Positions 16,845 through 25,736 of a DNA stretch of 37,309 nt are shown here, piece by piece. The notes beneath the pieces are model-generated. The model made no database searches. It was not told the origin of the DNA and worked only from the letters and a program-made list of their open reading frames with translations. Position numbers and translations under genes: made by a program. The DNA is from Pseudomonadota bacterium. GTDB lineage: Bacteria; Desulfobacterota; Desulfobulbia; Desulfobulbales; SURF-16. The first letter of the stretch is position 1. Each line of letters starts with the position of its first letter. The stretch lies in assembly GCA_018897105.1 (NCBI GenBank), contig JAHILF010000020.1, positions 1 through 37,309 on the forward strand, given 5' to 3'.

Positions 16845-17567
16845 TTATGGCGCCCAGTATACCAACACCGGCGACTTGGCCCGTGCCAGCACATGTCTGA
16901 CGGGCATCTCGTTCAGCACAGCCGCTGACAGGGGTTCAGCTGCCAGGGCCTTTTCAAAAATCTGCAGTTTCCCCTTGCCGGTGATCAGCAGAATAATCTT
17001 ACTGGAATCAATCAATGCCGGCAGGGTCATGGTCATACGGTCATGGCTTGCGGTAAGCGGGCAAGTGGCCATGCAGAGCCTGCCGGAATCCAAATCCGTT
17101 GCCCCGGGCAGCTCTGCCGCGCCCGGGAAAAGCGAAGCGGTATGACCGTCGTCACCCATGCCCAGCACCAGCACATCAAAAGGCCGTGGTATGGAAAGGA
17201 GCCTTTTTTCGCAACTCTTCTCCCCTGCCAGCGCCGTATCATCTCCGGTCTTCAGCCCGAAAAATTTAGCCGTCGTCGCCCTGTTCTGCAGCAGATGCCG
17301 CCGCACCAGTTTTTCATTACTGTCATTGTCAGACGGGTCAACCCAGCGTTCATCAGCCAGGGTGATGATCACCTTTTGCCAGGGGATATTTTCCTGGGAC
17401 AGGGACTGAAACAACGGCACCGGGGTCGAGCCGCCGGAGACAACCAGGCTGGCAAAACCTTTTTTTGCCATGACCCCATGGAGAAAAGAAGCAATATCTC
17501 TTGCAAGACCTGCGGCAAGGCTTGGCCTATCATGAAATCCCCGGAATTGAACCTGATAATCCTGCAT
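16845..17567 (-). CDS. pgl: 6-phosphogluconolactonase (SOL/DevB type)
   Basis: 240 residues, hydrolysing 6-phosphogluconolactone made by Zwf. Family motifs are LVVSGGSTPVPLFQSL (phosphate-binding loop), LADERWVDPSDNDSN, and DVLVLGMGDDGHTASLFPG. The ATG at 17567 is preceded by GGGAGG about 10 bases upstream and lies five bases after the zwf stop. An upstream in-frame start at 17633 lies inside zwf and is disfavoured. The stop overlaps an edd ATG as TAATG, typical of tight coupling. Confidence 0.93.
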   Translation of the reverse strand: MQDYQVQFRGFHDRPSLAAGLARDIASFLHGVMAKKGFASLVVSGGSTPVPLFQSLSQENIPWQKVIITLADERWVDPSDNDSNEKLVRRHLLQNRATTAKFFGLKTGDDTALAGEKSCEKRLLSIPRPFDVLVLGMGDDGHTASLFPGAAELPGATDLDSGRLCMATCPLTASHDRMTMTLPALIDSSKIILLITGKGKLQIFEKALAAEPLSAAVLNEMPVRHVLARAKSPVLVYWAP

Positions 17568-17572
17568 GACGG

Positions 17573-19039
17573 CTATTCCTCCCAGTCCCGGCCGTCTTTG
17601 GCCAGCAGGGCCACTGCCGCCACCGGTCCCCATGTGCCGGCCGGATAGGCCTTGGGTGGTTCATTAAGGGACTGCCAGGCATCCTGGATGGAATCAACCC
17701 ATGTCCAGGCCTGCTCCACCTCATCCCGGCGGATGAACAGGGCCTGATTGCCGCGCATGGCCTCAAGCAGCAGCCTCTCATAGGCATCGGCCACCCGATC
17801 GATATTAAAGGCCTCGGAAAAGCTCAGGTCAAGCCTGGTCTGCTGCAGTTTCAGTGATTCGTCTATACCAGGCACCTTGTTCAGCATCATGATTTCCACC
17901 CCTTCATGGGGCTGCAGCCGGATGATCAGCTTGTTCGGCGGCAGTTTTTTATAGCTGTCCCGGAAAATGTTATGGGGAAGCTGCTTAAAATTGATCACCA
18001 CCTCGGAAACCTTGGTGGGCATCCTTTTGCCGGTGCGAAGATAAAACGGCACATCAGCCCAGCGCCAGTTGTCGATATCAACCCGGATGGCGACAAAGGT
18101 CTCGGTGGGGCTGGCGGTATGGGCATTGTCTTCATCGTTGTAACCCGGCACGGCGCCGCCTTTCATGTAGCCGCCGGAGTACTGGCCGCGCACGGTTTTT
18201 TCATCGACATTATCACAGGTAATGGGTCGCAGAGCCTTGAGCACCTTCAGCTTTTCATTGCGGATGCTGTCGCTTTCCAGGTTGACGGGCGGTTCCATGG
18301 CGATGAGGGTAAGGATCTGCAGCAGATGGTTCTGCACCATGTCGCGCAGCTGACCGGCCTGATCAAAATAGCCCCAGCGTCCCTCGATTCCCACCTCTTC
18401 AGCCACGGTGATCTGCACATGATCAATGGTGTTGTGGTCCCAGTTGGTGGTGAAGATGGAATTGGCAAAGCGCAGGGCCAGCAGATTGAGCACCGTTTCT
18501 TTGCCCAGATAATGGTCGATGCGGTAAATCTGCTCTTCGGCAAAAAACCTGGCCACCTCGTCATTGATCACCTGGGCGGAGGCAAGATCGTGGCCGATGG
18601 GTTTCTCCAGCACCACCCTGGTTTCGGCATTGACAAGTCCTGCACTCTGCAGTCCGGTGCAGATATTGCCGAAAATGTCGGGAGGCACAGCGAAATAATT
18701 GGTCATCACCCTCTCCTGCTGATCGACAACACTGCACAGTTTCCGGTAGTCTTCAGACTTTGCCATATCAATATGGACATAGGTCAGCCTGGCAGCCAGG
18801 CGTTGCCAGACAACCTCATCAAAATTCCATTTGAGAAACTGGTCAAGACTCTCCCTCATTTTGACAATAAAGGACTCAGTGGTCTCATTACGACGGGCCA
18901 CACCGATAATTCTGGTGGCCGCATCGATGAGTTCAACCCGTTCCAGATGATACAGGGAGGTGATGAGCTTGCGCCGGCATAAATCCCCCATGGCCCCGAA
19001 TATGACGAAATCACACGGTTTACTTTTTGTTTTTATCAT
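17573..19039 (-). CDS. zwf: Glucose-6-phosphate 1-dehydrogenase
   Basis: 488 residues, oxidising glucose-6-phosphate to the lactone with NAD(P)+. Seen: dinucleotide motif FGAMGDLCRRKL (about 14-25), substrate motif LEKPIGHD (144-151), and active-site RIDHYLGKE (173-181, with H176 and K180). AGGGAGAAACGTGC precedes the ATG. It follows ackA by 24 bases. Together with pgl, edd and eda it supplies the complete upper Entner-Doudoroff route. No 6-phosphogluconate dehydrogenase is adjacent, which favours carbon flow to KDPG rather than to pentoses. Confidence 0.97.
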   Translation of the reverse strand: MIKTKSKPCDFVIFGAMGDLCRRKLITSLYHLERVELIDAATRIIGVARRNETTESFIVKMRESLDQFLKWNFDEVVWQRLAARLTYVHIDMAKSEDYRKLCSVVDQQERVMTNYFAVPPDIFGNICTGLQSAGLVNAETRVVLEKPIGHDLASAQVINDEVARFFAEEQIYRIDHYLGKETVLNLLALRFANSIFTTNWDHNTIDHVQITVAEEVGIEGRWGYFDQAGQLRDMVQNHLLQILTLIAMEPPVNLESDSIRNEKLKVLKALRPITCDNVDEKTVRGQYSGGYMKGGAVPGYNDEDNAHTASPTETFVAIRVDIDNWRWADVPFYLRTGKRMPTKVSEVVINFKQLPHNIFRDSYKKLPPNKLIIRLQPHEGVEIMMLNKVPGIDESLKLQQTRLDLSFSEAFNIDRVADAYERLLLEAMRGNQALFIRRDEVEQAWTWVDSIQDAWQSLNEPPKAYPAGTWGPVAAVALLAKDGRDWEE

Positions 19040-19063
19040 GCACGTTTCTCCCTGATGGTATTT

Positions 19064-20284
19064 TCAATCACAACTTGCCCGGCGCAAAAGCACGTCAATG
19101 GTCTGGCGGGCTATTTCAAGCTCTTCGTTGGTGGGGATGACCAGCACCTTGAGGGGGCCGTCATCCTGTTGCAGCTCCCGCAGGCCCTTTGTCGCGGCCA
19201 GGTTTTTCTCCCTGGCAATGCCCATGCCGAGAGCGGCGAGCCCGAAGCAGACCTTCTCTCTGACAATGGCGGCGTTTTCGCCGATGCCACCGGTGAAAAC
19301 CAGGGCGTCAACCCGGCCCAGCACAGCCAGGTAGGAGCCGATGTATTTTCTGATGCGATAGCAGAACATGTCGAGTGCCAGTTCGGCATGGACGTCGCCC
19401 TGGGCGGCACATTCGGTGATGCGCCGCATGTCGTTATCGCCGCAGATCCCTTTCAGCCCGCTGTCATGATTGAGCAGGGCATCAAGCTCCTGGAGCCCCA
19501 TGCCCGTCTCCCGGGCCAGATAAAAGATAATGGCAGGGTCGAGGTCGCCGCAGCGGGTGCCCATGATCAACCCCGCAAGCGGGGTCATGCCCATGGAGGT
19601 GTCGACACACCGACCGTTTTTTATGGCGGCAATGCTGGCGCCGTTGCCCAGATGCAGGGTAATGAGGTTGGTGTCGCTAAAATCCCTGCCCAGATGGACC
19701 GCCGCCTCCTTGGCCACGAAGAAATGGGAGGTGCCGTGAAAGCCGTAGCGCCGCACCTGCAGTTTTTCATACAGACTCCTGGGCAGGGCATAGAGGTAGG
19801 CATGTTCGGGAATGGTCTGATGGAACGCCGTATCAAAGACCGCCACCTGCCTGACCTCCGGGGCATACTCCCTGGCCACCTGGATGCCGGTCAGGTTGGC
19901 CGGGTTATGCAGAGGCGCCAGGGGGATAAGCCCGCGGATCGTTTCCATGACCTCTTCCGTGATGATGACCGGCGCCTGAAATTTCTCGCCGCCATGCACC
20001 ACCCTGTGCCCCATGGCGGCAAGTTCGGAGGTATGGCGGATCGCTCCGGTTTCCGAAAGAATCTGTCCCATCAGTTCAAAACCCTGGCGGTGATCAGCCA
20101 CCGGCAGGGATCTGCGGATGGTTTTCTCGTCCTCACTGCCGGAACCTCTAACCTTATGGATGATATGGCCCTGGGCTTCGCCGATCCGTTCAACCATGCC
20201 CGAGGCAAGAACCGCCAGGCTGTCCATGTCAAAAAGCTGGTATTTGATGGAAGAGCTGCCGGAATTCAGCACAAGGACCTTCAA
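19064..20284 (-). CDS. ackA: Acetate kinase
   Basis: 406 residues, interconverting acetyl-phosphate + ADP and acetate + ATP. Family signatures are VLVLNSGSSSIKYQLF at the N-terminus, MGHRVVHGGEKF, AFHQTIPEHAYLYALP, RRYGFHGTSHFFV, LHLGNGAS, and FTGGIGENA. The first codon is TTG (20284-20282), overlapping the pta TGA stop as TTGA. The purine run GGTAAGGAG ends only about two bases before TTG, so coupling to pta is likely. It is followed by zwf, joining acetate metabolism to the sugar pathway. Confidence 0.96.
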   Translation of the reverse strand: MKVLVLNSGSSSIKYQLFDMDSLAVLASGMVERIGEAQGHIIHKVRGSGSEDEKTIRRSLPVADHRQGFELMGQILSETGAIRHTSELAAMGHRVVHGGEKFQAPVIITEEVMETIRGLIPLAPLHNPANLTGIQVAREYAPEVRQVAVFDTAFHQTIPEHAYLYALPRSLYEKLQVRRYGFHGTSHFFVAKEAAVHLGRDFSDTNLITLHLGNGASIAAIKNGRCVDTSMGMTPLAGLIMGTRCGDLDPAIIFYLARETGMGLQELDALLNHDSGLKGICGDNDMRRITECAAQGDVHAELALDMFCYRIRKYIGSYLAVLGRVDALVFTGGIGENAAIVREKVCFGLAALGMGIAREKNLAATKGLRELQQDDGPLKVLVIPTNEELEIARQTIDVLLRRASCD

Positions 20285-22380
20285 GACTCCTTACCTTCTG
20301 CCCGGGTCTGGATAGCCGTGATGGCAATGGTGTTGACGATATCAGCCACGGTGCATCCCCGGCTGAGATCATTGACCGGTTTATTGAGCCCCTGCAGAAC
20401 TGGCCCGATGGCCACGGCGTTGGCGGCCCGCTGCACGGCCTTGTAGGTGTTGTTGCCGGTATTAAGATCCGGAAAAATGAAAACCGTGGCCCTGCCGGCG
20501 ACTTCGCTGTTGGGCATTTTTGATTTAGCCACTCCCGGATCAATGGCTGCATCATACTGGATCGGACCTTCGAGTTTGAGATCGGGACGCTGTTTTCTGG
20601 CGATTGCCGCTGCTTCCCGTACCTTGTCCACATCCACCCCCTTGCCGGACTCCCCCGAGGAATAGGACATCATGGCAATGAACGGCTCAATGCCGAACAT
20701 CAGGGCCGTTTCCGCCGAACTGATGGCAATGTCGGCCAGTTGCTGGGGATTGGGGTCCGGATTCACCGCGCAGTCTCCGAAAACCAGCACCCGGTCGGCC
20801 AGGCACATCAAAAAGACACTGGAGACGATGGAGCAGCCCGGTTTGGTGCGGATGATCTCAAAGGCCGGACGGATGGTATGCTGGGTGGTGTGCGCCGCGC
20901 CGGACACCATGCCATCGGCATAGTGACAATGGACCATCATGGTGCCGAAATAGCTCACATCGGTGATGGTATCCTGGGCCATCTGCGGGGAAATGCCCTT
21001 ATGCCTGCGCAATTCAAAGTACTTGCCGGCGAATTCCTCCCGCAGTTCCGAACTGGCCGGGTCAATGATCTGTGCCGCCTCAAGACGAAGCCCCAGGGCG
21101 TTGATCCTGCCCTTGACCTCCTGAATGCTGCCCAGCAGAATAAGGTCCGCCACCCCGCGCAGCAGGATGATTTCCGCGGCCCGCAGGATACGTTCATCAT
21201 TGCCCTCCGGCAGAACGATGCGGCAGCGTTTCTCCTTTGCCCGCTGCAGCAGGTCATGCTCAAACATGAGCGGCGTGACCTTGGTGACTCTGGGCATGGC
21301 GATGCGTTTTTCGAGTGAGACCAGATCTACCGCCGCCTCCATCAGACCCAGTCCAGCGGCGATTTTCCGCTGATCGCCGGCGGTAAATGTGCCGCTTAAG
21401 GCATTGACATTCATGGCCGTGGTGAAGGTGTCGGTTTTCACCCCCAGAATGGGCACGGGGAAACGGTCAAGTCCCGCAATAAGCTTGCTGACCTGTGGAG
21501 CAGGTTCGAGCCCGCCGGTGAGCAGCAGAGCGGCGATCTGCGGGTAGGTTTTGGCAGGATAGGAGAGCAGGCTGCCGAGAATGATGTCGGAGCGGTCGCC
21601 GGGGACAATGATCAGACTGTCCTTTTCAATGTAGTCGAGAAAATGGGGCAACTCCATGGCCGCAACCTTGTAGTTGCTGATCTGCCGGTGCATCCAGTCA
21701 TTTTCCGCATTAAGGGGGACGGCGCCGAGTGCCTCGGCAATGTTGCCCACCGTGGGCTTTGCCAGGATGGAACTCTCCGGCACCACATAAAAGGGCACCT
21801 TGCCGGCCAGCGCTTCCTCGAGTTTTTTGGTCACCTCACCCATCATGGCTGATGCCACCCGGTTGACCACCACGGCAAGAATGTCACAGTTGCGCTCACG
21901 CAGAGATTCGATGATGGTTGACGATCTGTCTACCGCTTCCTGGGGGTCGGTGCAGCGGCCGTTGACGACAAACATGACAAGGCAGCCGAGATTATTGGCA
22001 ATGTCGGTGTTGAAGTCGAACTCCATGGCCGGGGAGATATTTCTGAAATCCGTGCCGATGCAGAGGATCTGATTACATCTGTTTTCAAGGGCCTTGAATT
22101 TATCCAGAATGGCCTTGAGCAGTTCATTGTATTTGCCGGAGTTGATCAGCTCCCTGGCGCTGGCCGCCGTACAGCCGTACATGGACTCATAGGGCACATC
22201 GGAACTGTAGCGCTCCATGATAAAGCGCAGGTCAGGATCAACCTGGTCACCAGAGGCGATGAGCGGCTTGAAACAACCGACCTTATGGCCGCTTCGGGCA
22301 AAGAGATCCATCATGCCCAGCACCACAAGGGACTTGCCGCTGCCCGGTTCGCCGCTGGCGATGTATATTTTCTGCGTCAT
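20281..22380 (-). CDS. pta: Phosphate acetyltransferase, long form
   Basis: 699 residues, close to the E. coli enzyme in size and layout. N-terminal P-loop region (1-230, with GEPGSGKS at 10-17), DRTGG-type regulatory domain (about 230-345), and the catalytic PTA_PTB domain (about 375-695) with RIVLPEGNDERILRAA, GMVSGAAHTT and VFIFPDLNTGN. It exchanges CoA and phosphate on acetyl groups. AAGG about nine bases before the ATG is a weak ribosome site. It is the first gene of the six-gene series and its stop overlaps the ackA start. Confidence 0.96.
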   Translation of the reverse strand: MTQKIYIASGEPGSGKSLVVLGMMDLFARSGHKVGCFKPLIASGDQVDPDLRFIMERYSSDVPYESMYGCTAASARELINSGKYNELLKAILDKFKALENRCNQILCIGTDFRNISPAMEFDFNTDIANNLGCLVMFVVNGRCTDPQEAVDRSSTIIESLRERNCDILAVVVNRVASAMMGEVTKKLEEALAGKVPFYVVPESSILAKPTVGNIAEALGAVPLNAENDWMHRQISNYKVAAMELPHFLDYIEKDSLIIVPGDRSDIILGSLLSYPAKTYPQIAALLLTGGLEPAPQVSKLIAGLDRFPVPILGVKTDTFTTAMNVNALSGTFTAGDQRKIAAGLGLMEAAVDLVSLEKRIAMPRVTKVTPLMFEHDLLQRAKEKRCRIVLPEGNDERILRAAEIILLRGVADLILLGSIQEVKGRINALGLRLEAAQIIDPASSELREEFAGKYFELRRHKGISPQMAQDTITDVSYFGTMMVHCHYADGMVSGAAHTTQHTIRPAFEIIRTKPGCSIVSSVFLMCLADRVLVFGDCAVNPDPNPQQLADIAISSAETALMFGIEPFIAMMSYSSGESGKGVDVDKVREAAAIARKQRPDLKLEGPIQYDAAIDPGVAKSKMPNSEVAGRATVFIFPDLNTGNNTYKAVQRAANAVAIGPVLQGLNKPVNDLSRGCTVADIVNTIAITAIQTRAEGKES

Positions 22381-22412
22381 TGTTTTCTGCCTTGCGTTGT
22401 TGACCTAAAGCC

Positions 22413-22459
22413 GGGGACAGAATGATTTTCGCCAAAACCGCGAAAAAAATTCAGTCCCC
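22413..22459. repeat. Hairpin-forming repeat upstream of pta
   Basis: GGGGAC at 22413-22418 pairs with GTCCCC at 22454-22459, and an inner TTTCGC/GCGAAA pairing extends the stem. A further GACAGAT-type copy lies at about 22482-22495. The GGGGACAG core resembles known REP-like motifs. It lies in the 117-base gap between corA and pta. In the pta direction it would be a leader hairpin; for corA it could help termination. Confidence 0.55.
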
Positions 22460-22497
22460 ACAGTCTGGAGGAAAAATTAAATCTGTCTCCCCGGGAT

Positions 22498-23565
22498 CTA
22501 AAACCACTTCTTCACTTTGAAATAATATCCCATCAAAGAACCGATCAGGAACATGAAGGAGAGCACGGCAAAATAACCCCAACGCCAGTCCAGTTCCGGC
22601 ATGTATTTGAAATTCATGCCGTACACCCCGGCGATGAAGGTCAGGGGAATAAAGATGGTGGCAATGATGGTCAGCACCTTCATGATCTCGTTCATCTTAT
22701 TGCTGTTGAAGGAAATCGTCATTTCATGGAGGTTGGAGAGCATGTCGCGGAATGTTTCGACAATATCGATGGACTGGATGACATGATCGTAGACATCCCG
22801 CAGATAATATCTGGTGTTGTCGGCAACCAGCCAGTCATTTTTTTCCAGACGGCTGATGAGATCCCGCACCGGCCAGATGGATTTGCGGATAACGGTCATC
22901 TCCCGCTTCAGTTCATGGATCCGGTGAAAGGCTTCATGGGTATTGTTTTCCAGGATGGCATCCTCCAGATCTTCGATTCTGTCGCCGATTTTTTCCAACA
23001 GGGAGTAGTAGCCGTCAACAATGGTGTCGAGCAGACTATAGACCAGATAATCCACCTTCTTTTTTCTGATCCTGCCTTTACCGGTTCTGATCCTCTCCCT
23101 GACTGACATGAACAGATCCGGACCTGATTCCTGAAAGGAAAAAACGATATCCGCTGCACAGATGATGCTGATATGCCCCGGCATGACCAGGGTTGTCTGC
23201 TCATTATAGATGAGAGATTTGACAATCAAAAACAGGTAATCATCCCAGTCGTCAATTTTGGGCCGATGTCCGGTGTTGACAATATCTTCCAGCACCAGGG
23301 AGTGGAAATCGAATTTTATACCGAGTTCCTCAACAACCTGGGGATGATGGATGCCGTTCATATGAATCCAGGTGACTGTTCCGGGACCCGCATCATCAGG
23401 AAGATCATTGACCCGCAGATATTCCTGTTCGCTGCAATCACTTTCGGAATATCTGACAAACTGTATGGTGCTCGCCTGCTCTTTCTCTTCCCCGACCAGG
23501 ACCACGGAACCAGGAGGTAATCCTGATTTCCTGGAAAATTCCTGGAAAATTCTATCAATCATCAT
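22498..23565 (-). CDS. corA: CorA-type magnesium/cobalt transporter
   Basis: 355 residues. A soluble N-terminal domain (1-290) with a long helical stalk precedes two membrane helices (about 295-315 and 328-348). The signature YGMNF sits between them. CorA proteins form pentameric channels for Mg2+ or Co2+ in the inner membrane. The first codons are ATG ATG. It stands between the pta operon and a divergent sensor kinase; I see no functional link to either. Confidence 0.93.
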   Translation of the reverse strand: MMIDRIFQEFSRKSGLPPGSVVLVGEEKEQASTIQFVRYSESDCSEQEYLRVNDLPDDAGPGTVTWIHMNGIHHPQVVEELGIKFDFHSLVLEDIVNTGHRPKIDDWDDYLFLIVKSLIYNEQTTLVMPGHISIICAADIVFSFQESGPDLFMSVRERIRTGKGRIRKKKVDYLVYSLLDTIVDGYYSLLEKIGDRIEDLEDAILENNTHEAFHRIHELKREMTVIRKSIWPVRDLISRLEKNDWLVADNTRYYLRDVYDHVIQSIDIVETFRDMLSNLHEMTISFNSNKMNEIMKVLTIIATIFIPLTFIAGVYGMNFKYMPELDWRWGYFAVLSFMFLIGSLMGYYFKVKKWF

Positions 23566-23896
23566 CTCCCCCGCTATGAAAAACCAATGGTTACATCTTT
23601 TTAGCTTGCATGTTAATGAACGGACTTGTCAATCCGTAATTGTGCCATGTCCAAAAGTGGTCATCAATTAAGGAGGATTATCCCTGCCCCTGTTTCTGCG
23701 AATTTTAAGAAAAATATCCTTTTTTTCCCCTTGGCAGTGCTGTTGGAAAATCTGTAACCAGCAGTCTGTGGAAAGACTTTATCAGTTCGTTATTTTTAGT
23801 ATTTGTAAAAAAAACATGTGTTAACTCTCGAAAAAAAATGTATAACGGCAGGCGGAACAAATCGGAACAAAGGCGAGGCAGAAAGATTATTGTGCC
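23566..23896. other. Divergent intergenic region
   Basis: A 331-base AT-rich region between corA (-) and a histidine kinase (+). It must hold promoters for both. On the plus strand TATAAC at about 23841 with TTAACT 14 bases upstream is suggestive, but the spacing is short. No gene, repeat or hairpin of note was recognised. Confidence 0.35.
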
Positions 23897-25654
23897 ATGA
23901 AGAAACACGAGAAGAACAACAGAGAGGGGCATCCCAGGCAGCCGCCGCAGAAGTTGCTTGGCCGGTTGGCATATCTGGTCAGATACAGTCCCAACACCCT
24001 TATTATCACCGACACCGATGGAACCATCGAGTATGTCAACACCGTTTTTACCTCTATAACCGGCCATCAGTACGAAGATGTCATCGGTCATCATCTGGAC
24101 GACTTCAACCTGCACGATAAACAATCCATGCCCGGCTTTTCGCTGGCGGCAATCAGACGCGGGGATGTATGGCAGGGCGAGATCACCAGCTACACAAAGG
24201 ATGGCACCTCTTTTTACGAGCAGGTTTCCGTGCTGCCGATTACCGACGAAAATGACCGGATCTGCTGGATCGCCTTCATCAAACAAAATATCAGCAAAAC
24301 AAAAAGGGTTGAAGAAGAGCTGCGCACCCTGACCCAAACCCTGGAAGAGCAGATCAGGGATCAGAAGGCTACCGAGATTGAGCTGGCCGTGCTGAACCGG
24401 CAGAACGAGCTGATATTAAATTCGGTGGCTGAAGGCATCTTCGGGGTGGATGTCGAGGGGAGTATCACCTTTGTCAACGCCACGGCGGAGAAACTGACCG
24501 GCTACCGCAGTGACGAGGTTTTCGGCATCCCCTACCGCGTTTTCTTTCAGCCGAAAAGCGTAGATGGTGTGCGCTTCGACCCCCGGCCCTGCCCCATTTC
24601 CGCCTCGTTTAAAGATGGCATGACCCACCGCAGTTCCCAGGAGGTTTTTGCCAGGGAGGACGGATCGAGCTTTCCGGTCCGTCTGGTCAGCGCCCCGATT
24701 ATCGAGGATGAAACCGTGATCGGTGCTGTCGTCCTGTTTGAGGATATTACGGACGAACTGCGCATCCAGCGTGAAAAGCAGAAGGCGGAACAGCAGTTGC
24801 GCGAACTGACGGCTACCCTTGATGAGCGGGTGCAGAAACGCACGGCCCAGTTAAATGCCATAAATATCGATCTATTAAACACCCTGAACCAGCTGCAGAA
24901 AACTCAGGCGCAACTGGTCCAGTCGGAAAAAATGGCCTCCCTGGGCGGTCTTGTTGCCGGTGTGGCCCATGAAATCAACACCCCGGTGGGCATCGCCTTT
25001 ACCGCCGCCACCCACCTTGACAAGGAAACCGCTGAGGTGCTCAAGCTGTACCGCAGCGGGAAGATGAAGCGCAGTGACTTGGATGAGTATCTCGATACCT
25101 GCCGGGAATCCACCGCCCTGCTGCAATCAAATCTGAACCGGGCTGGGGAATTGATCCGCAGCTTCAAACAGGTTGCCATCGATCAGACCGGGGAAGCAAA
25201 GCGCACATTCAACCTGGGTGAATATATAGATGAAGTTCTGCTGAGCCTCAGGCCGATGCTGAAAAAGACCAGACATGCGGTCGAGGTCATCTGCGATGAG
25301 AAAATTTCTCTTTGCAGTTATCCCGGGGCATTTTCCCAAATACTGACCAACCTCATGACCAATTCGCTCACCCATGCCTATGCTGAAGGTGAGGCCGGCC
25401 GCATCCGGCTGTTTTTTTCACAAACCCCGGACAACCTTACGCTCGACTTCAGCGATGACGGCAAGGGCATAGCGACAAATGACCTGCCCCGCATCTTTGA
25501 GCCTTTTTTTACCACGAACAGGAAAATGGGGGGAAGCGGGCTCGGCCTGCACATTATTTATAACATTATTACCCAGAAACTTAACGGCGCCATCATCTGC
25601 CGGAGTGAACCGGGCAAAGGTACGACCTTTGTCGTCAATATTCCGTTGGTGTAG
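23897..25654 (+). CDS. Cytoplasmic PAS-PAS sensor histidine kinase
   Basis: 585 residues, no membrane segment. PAS1 (about 25-140, SPNTLIITDTDGTIEYVN), PAS2 (about 168-300, ILNSVAEGIFGVDVEG), coiled linker ending RVQKRTAQLNA, dimerisation/phosphoacceptor region with H358 in GVAHEINTPVG, and ATPase domain with N-box NLMTNSLTHAY, DDGKGI and GGSGLGLHI. The H-box form HEINTP is typical of kinases paired with separate regulators. It precedes the REC-HD-GYP gene by 82 bases in the same direction, its probable partner. The ribosome site is weak (GAAAG about 11 bases before ATG). The sensed signal is unknown; PAS domains often bind haem, flavin or small ligands. Confidence 0.92.
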   Translation: MKKHEKNNREGHPRQPPQKLLGRLAYLVRYSPNTLIITDTDGTIEYVNTVFTSITGHQYEDVIGHHLDDFNLHDKQSMPGFSLAAIRRGDVWQGEITSYTKDGTSFYEQVSVLPITDENDRICWIAFIKQNISKTKRVEEELRTLTQTLEEQIRDQKATEIELAVLNRQNELILNSVAEGIFGVDVEGSITFVNATAEKLTGYRSDEVFGIPYRVFFQPKSVDGVRFDPRPCPISASFKDGMTHRSSQEVFAREDGSSFPVRLVSAPIIEDETVIGAVVLFEDITDELRIQREKQKAEQQLRELTATLDERVQKRTAQLNAINIDLLNTLNQLQKTQAQLVQSEKMASLGGLVAGVAHEINTPVGIAFTAATHLDKETAEVLKLYRSGKMKRSDLDEYLDTCRESTALLQSNLNRAGELIRSFKQVAIDQTGEAKRTFNLGEYIDEVLLSLRPMLKKTRHAVEVICDEKISLCSYPGAFSQILTNLMTNSLTHAYAEGEAGRIRLFFSQTPDNLTLDFSDDGKGIATNDLPRIFEPFFTTNRKMGGSGLGLHIIYNIITQKLNGAIICRSEPGKGTTFVVNIPLV

Positions 25655-25736
25655 ATGAGGCCCGAGAATTTCAATATATCGTCAATTTCTGCAATAGACT
25701 TGCCGCAACTAACAGAAAACACCCGAGAGCATTGCC

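Noticed and set aside
17906-18982. 358-residue frame on the plus strand
   Set aside because: Antisense to zwf, whose RIDHYLGKE active site and operon position are clear.
19055-20446. 463-residue frame on the plus strand
   Set aside because: Long but antisense to ackA and the end of pta, which have clear family motifs. High GC with few stops explains the open frame.
23705-24337. 210-residue frame on the minus strand
   Set aside because: Overlaps the start of the PAS kinase in antisense and covers the promoter region. No recognisable domain.
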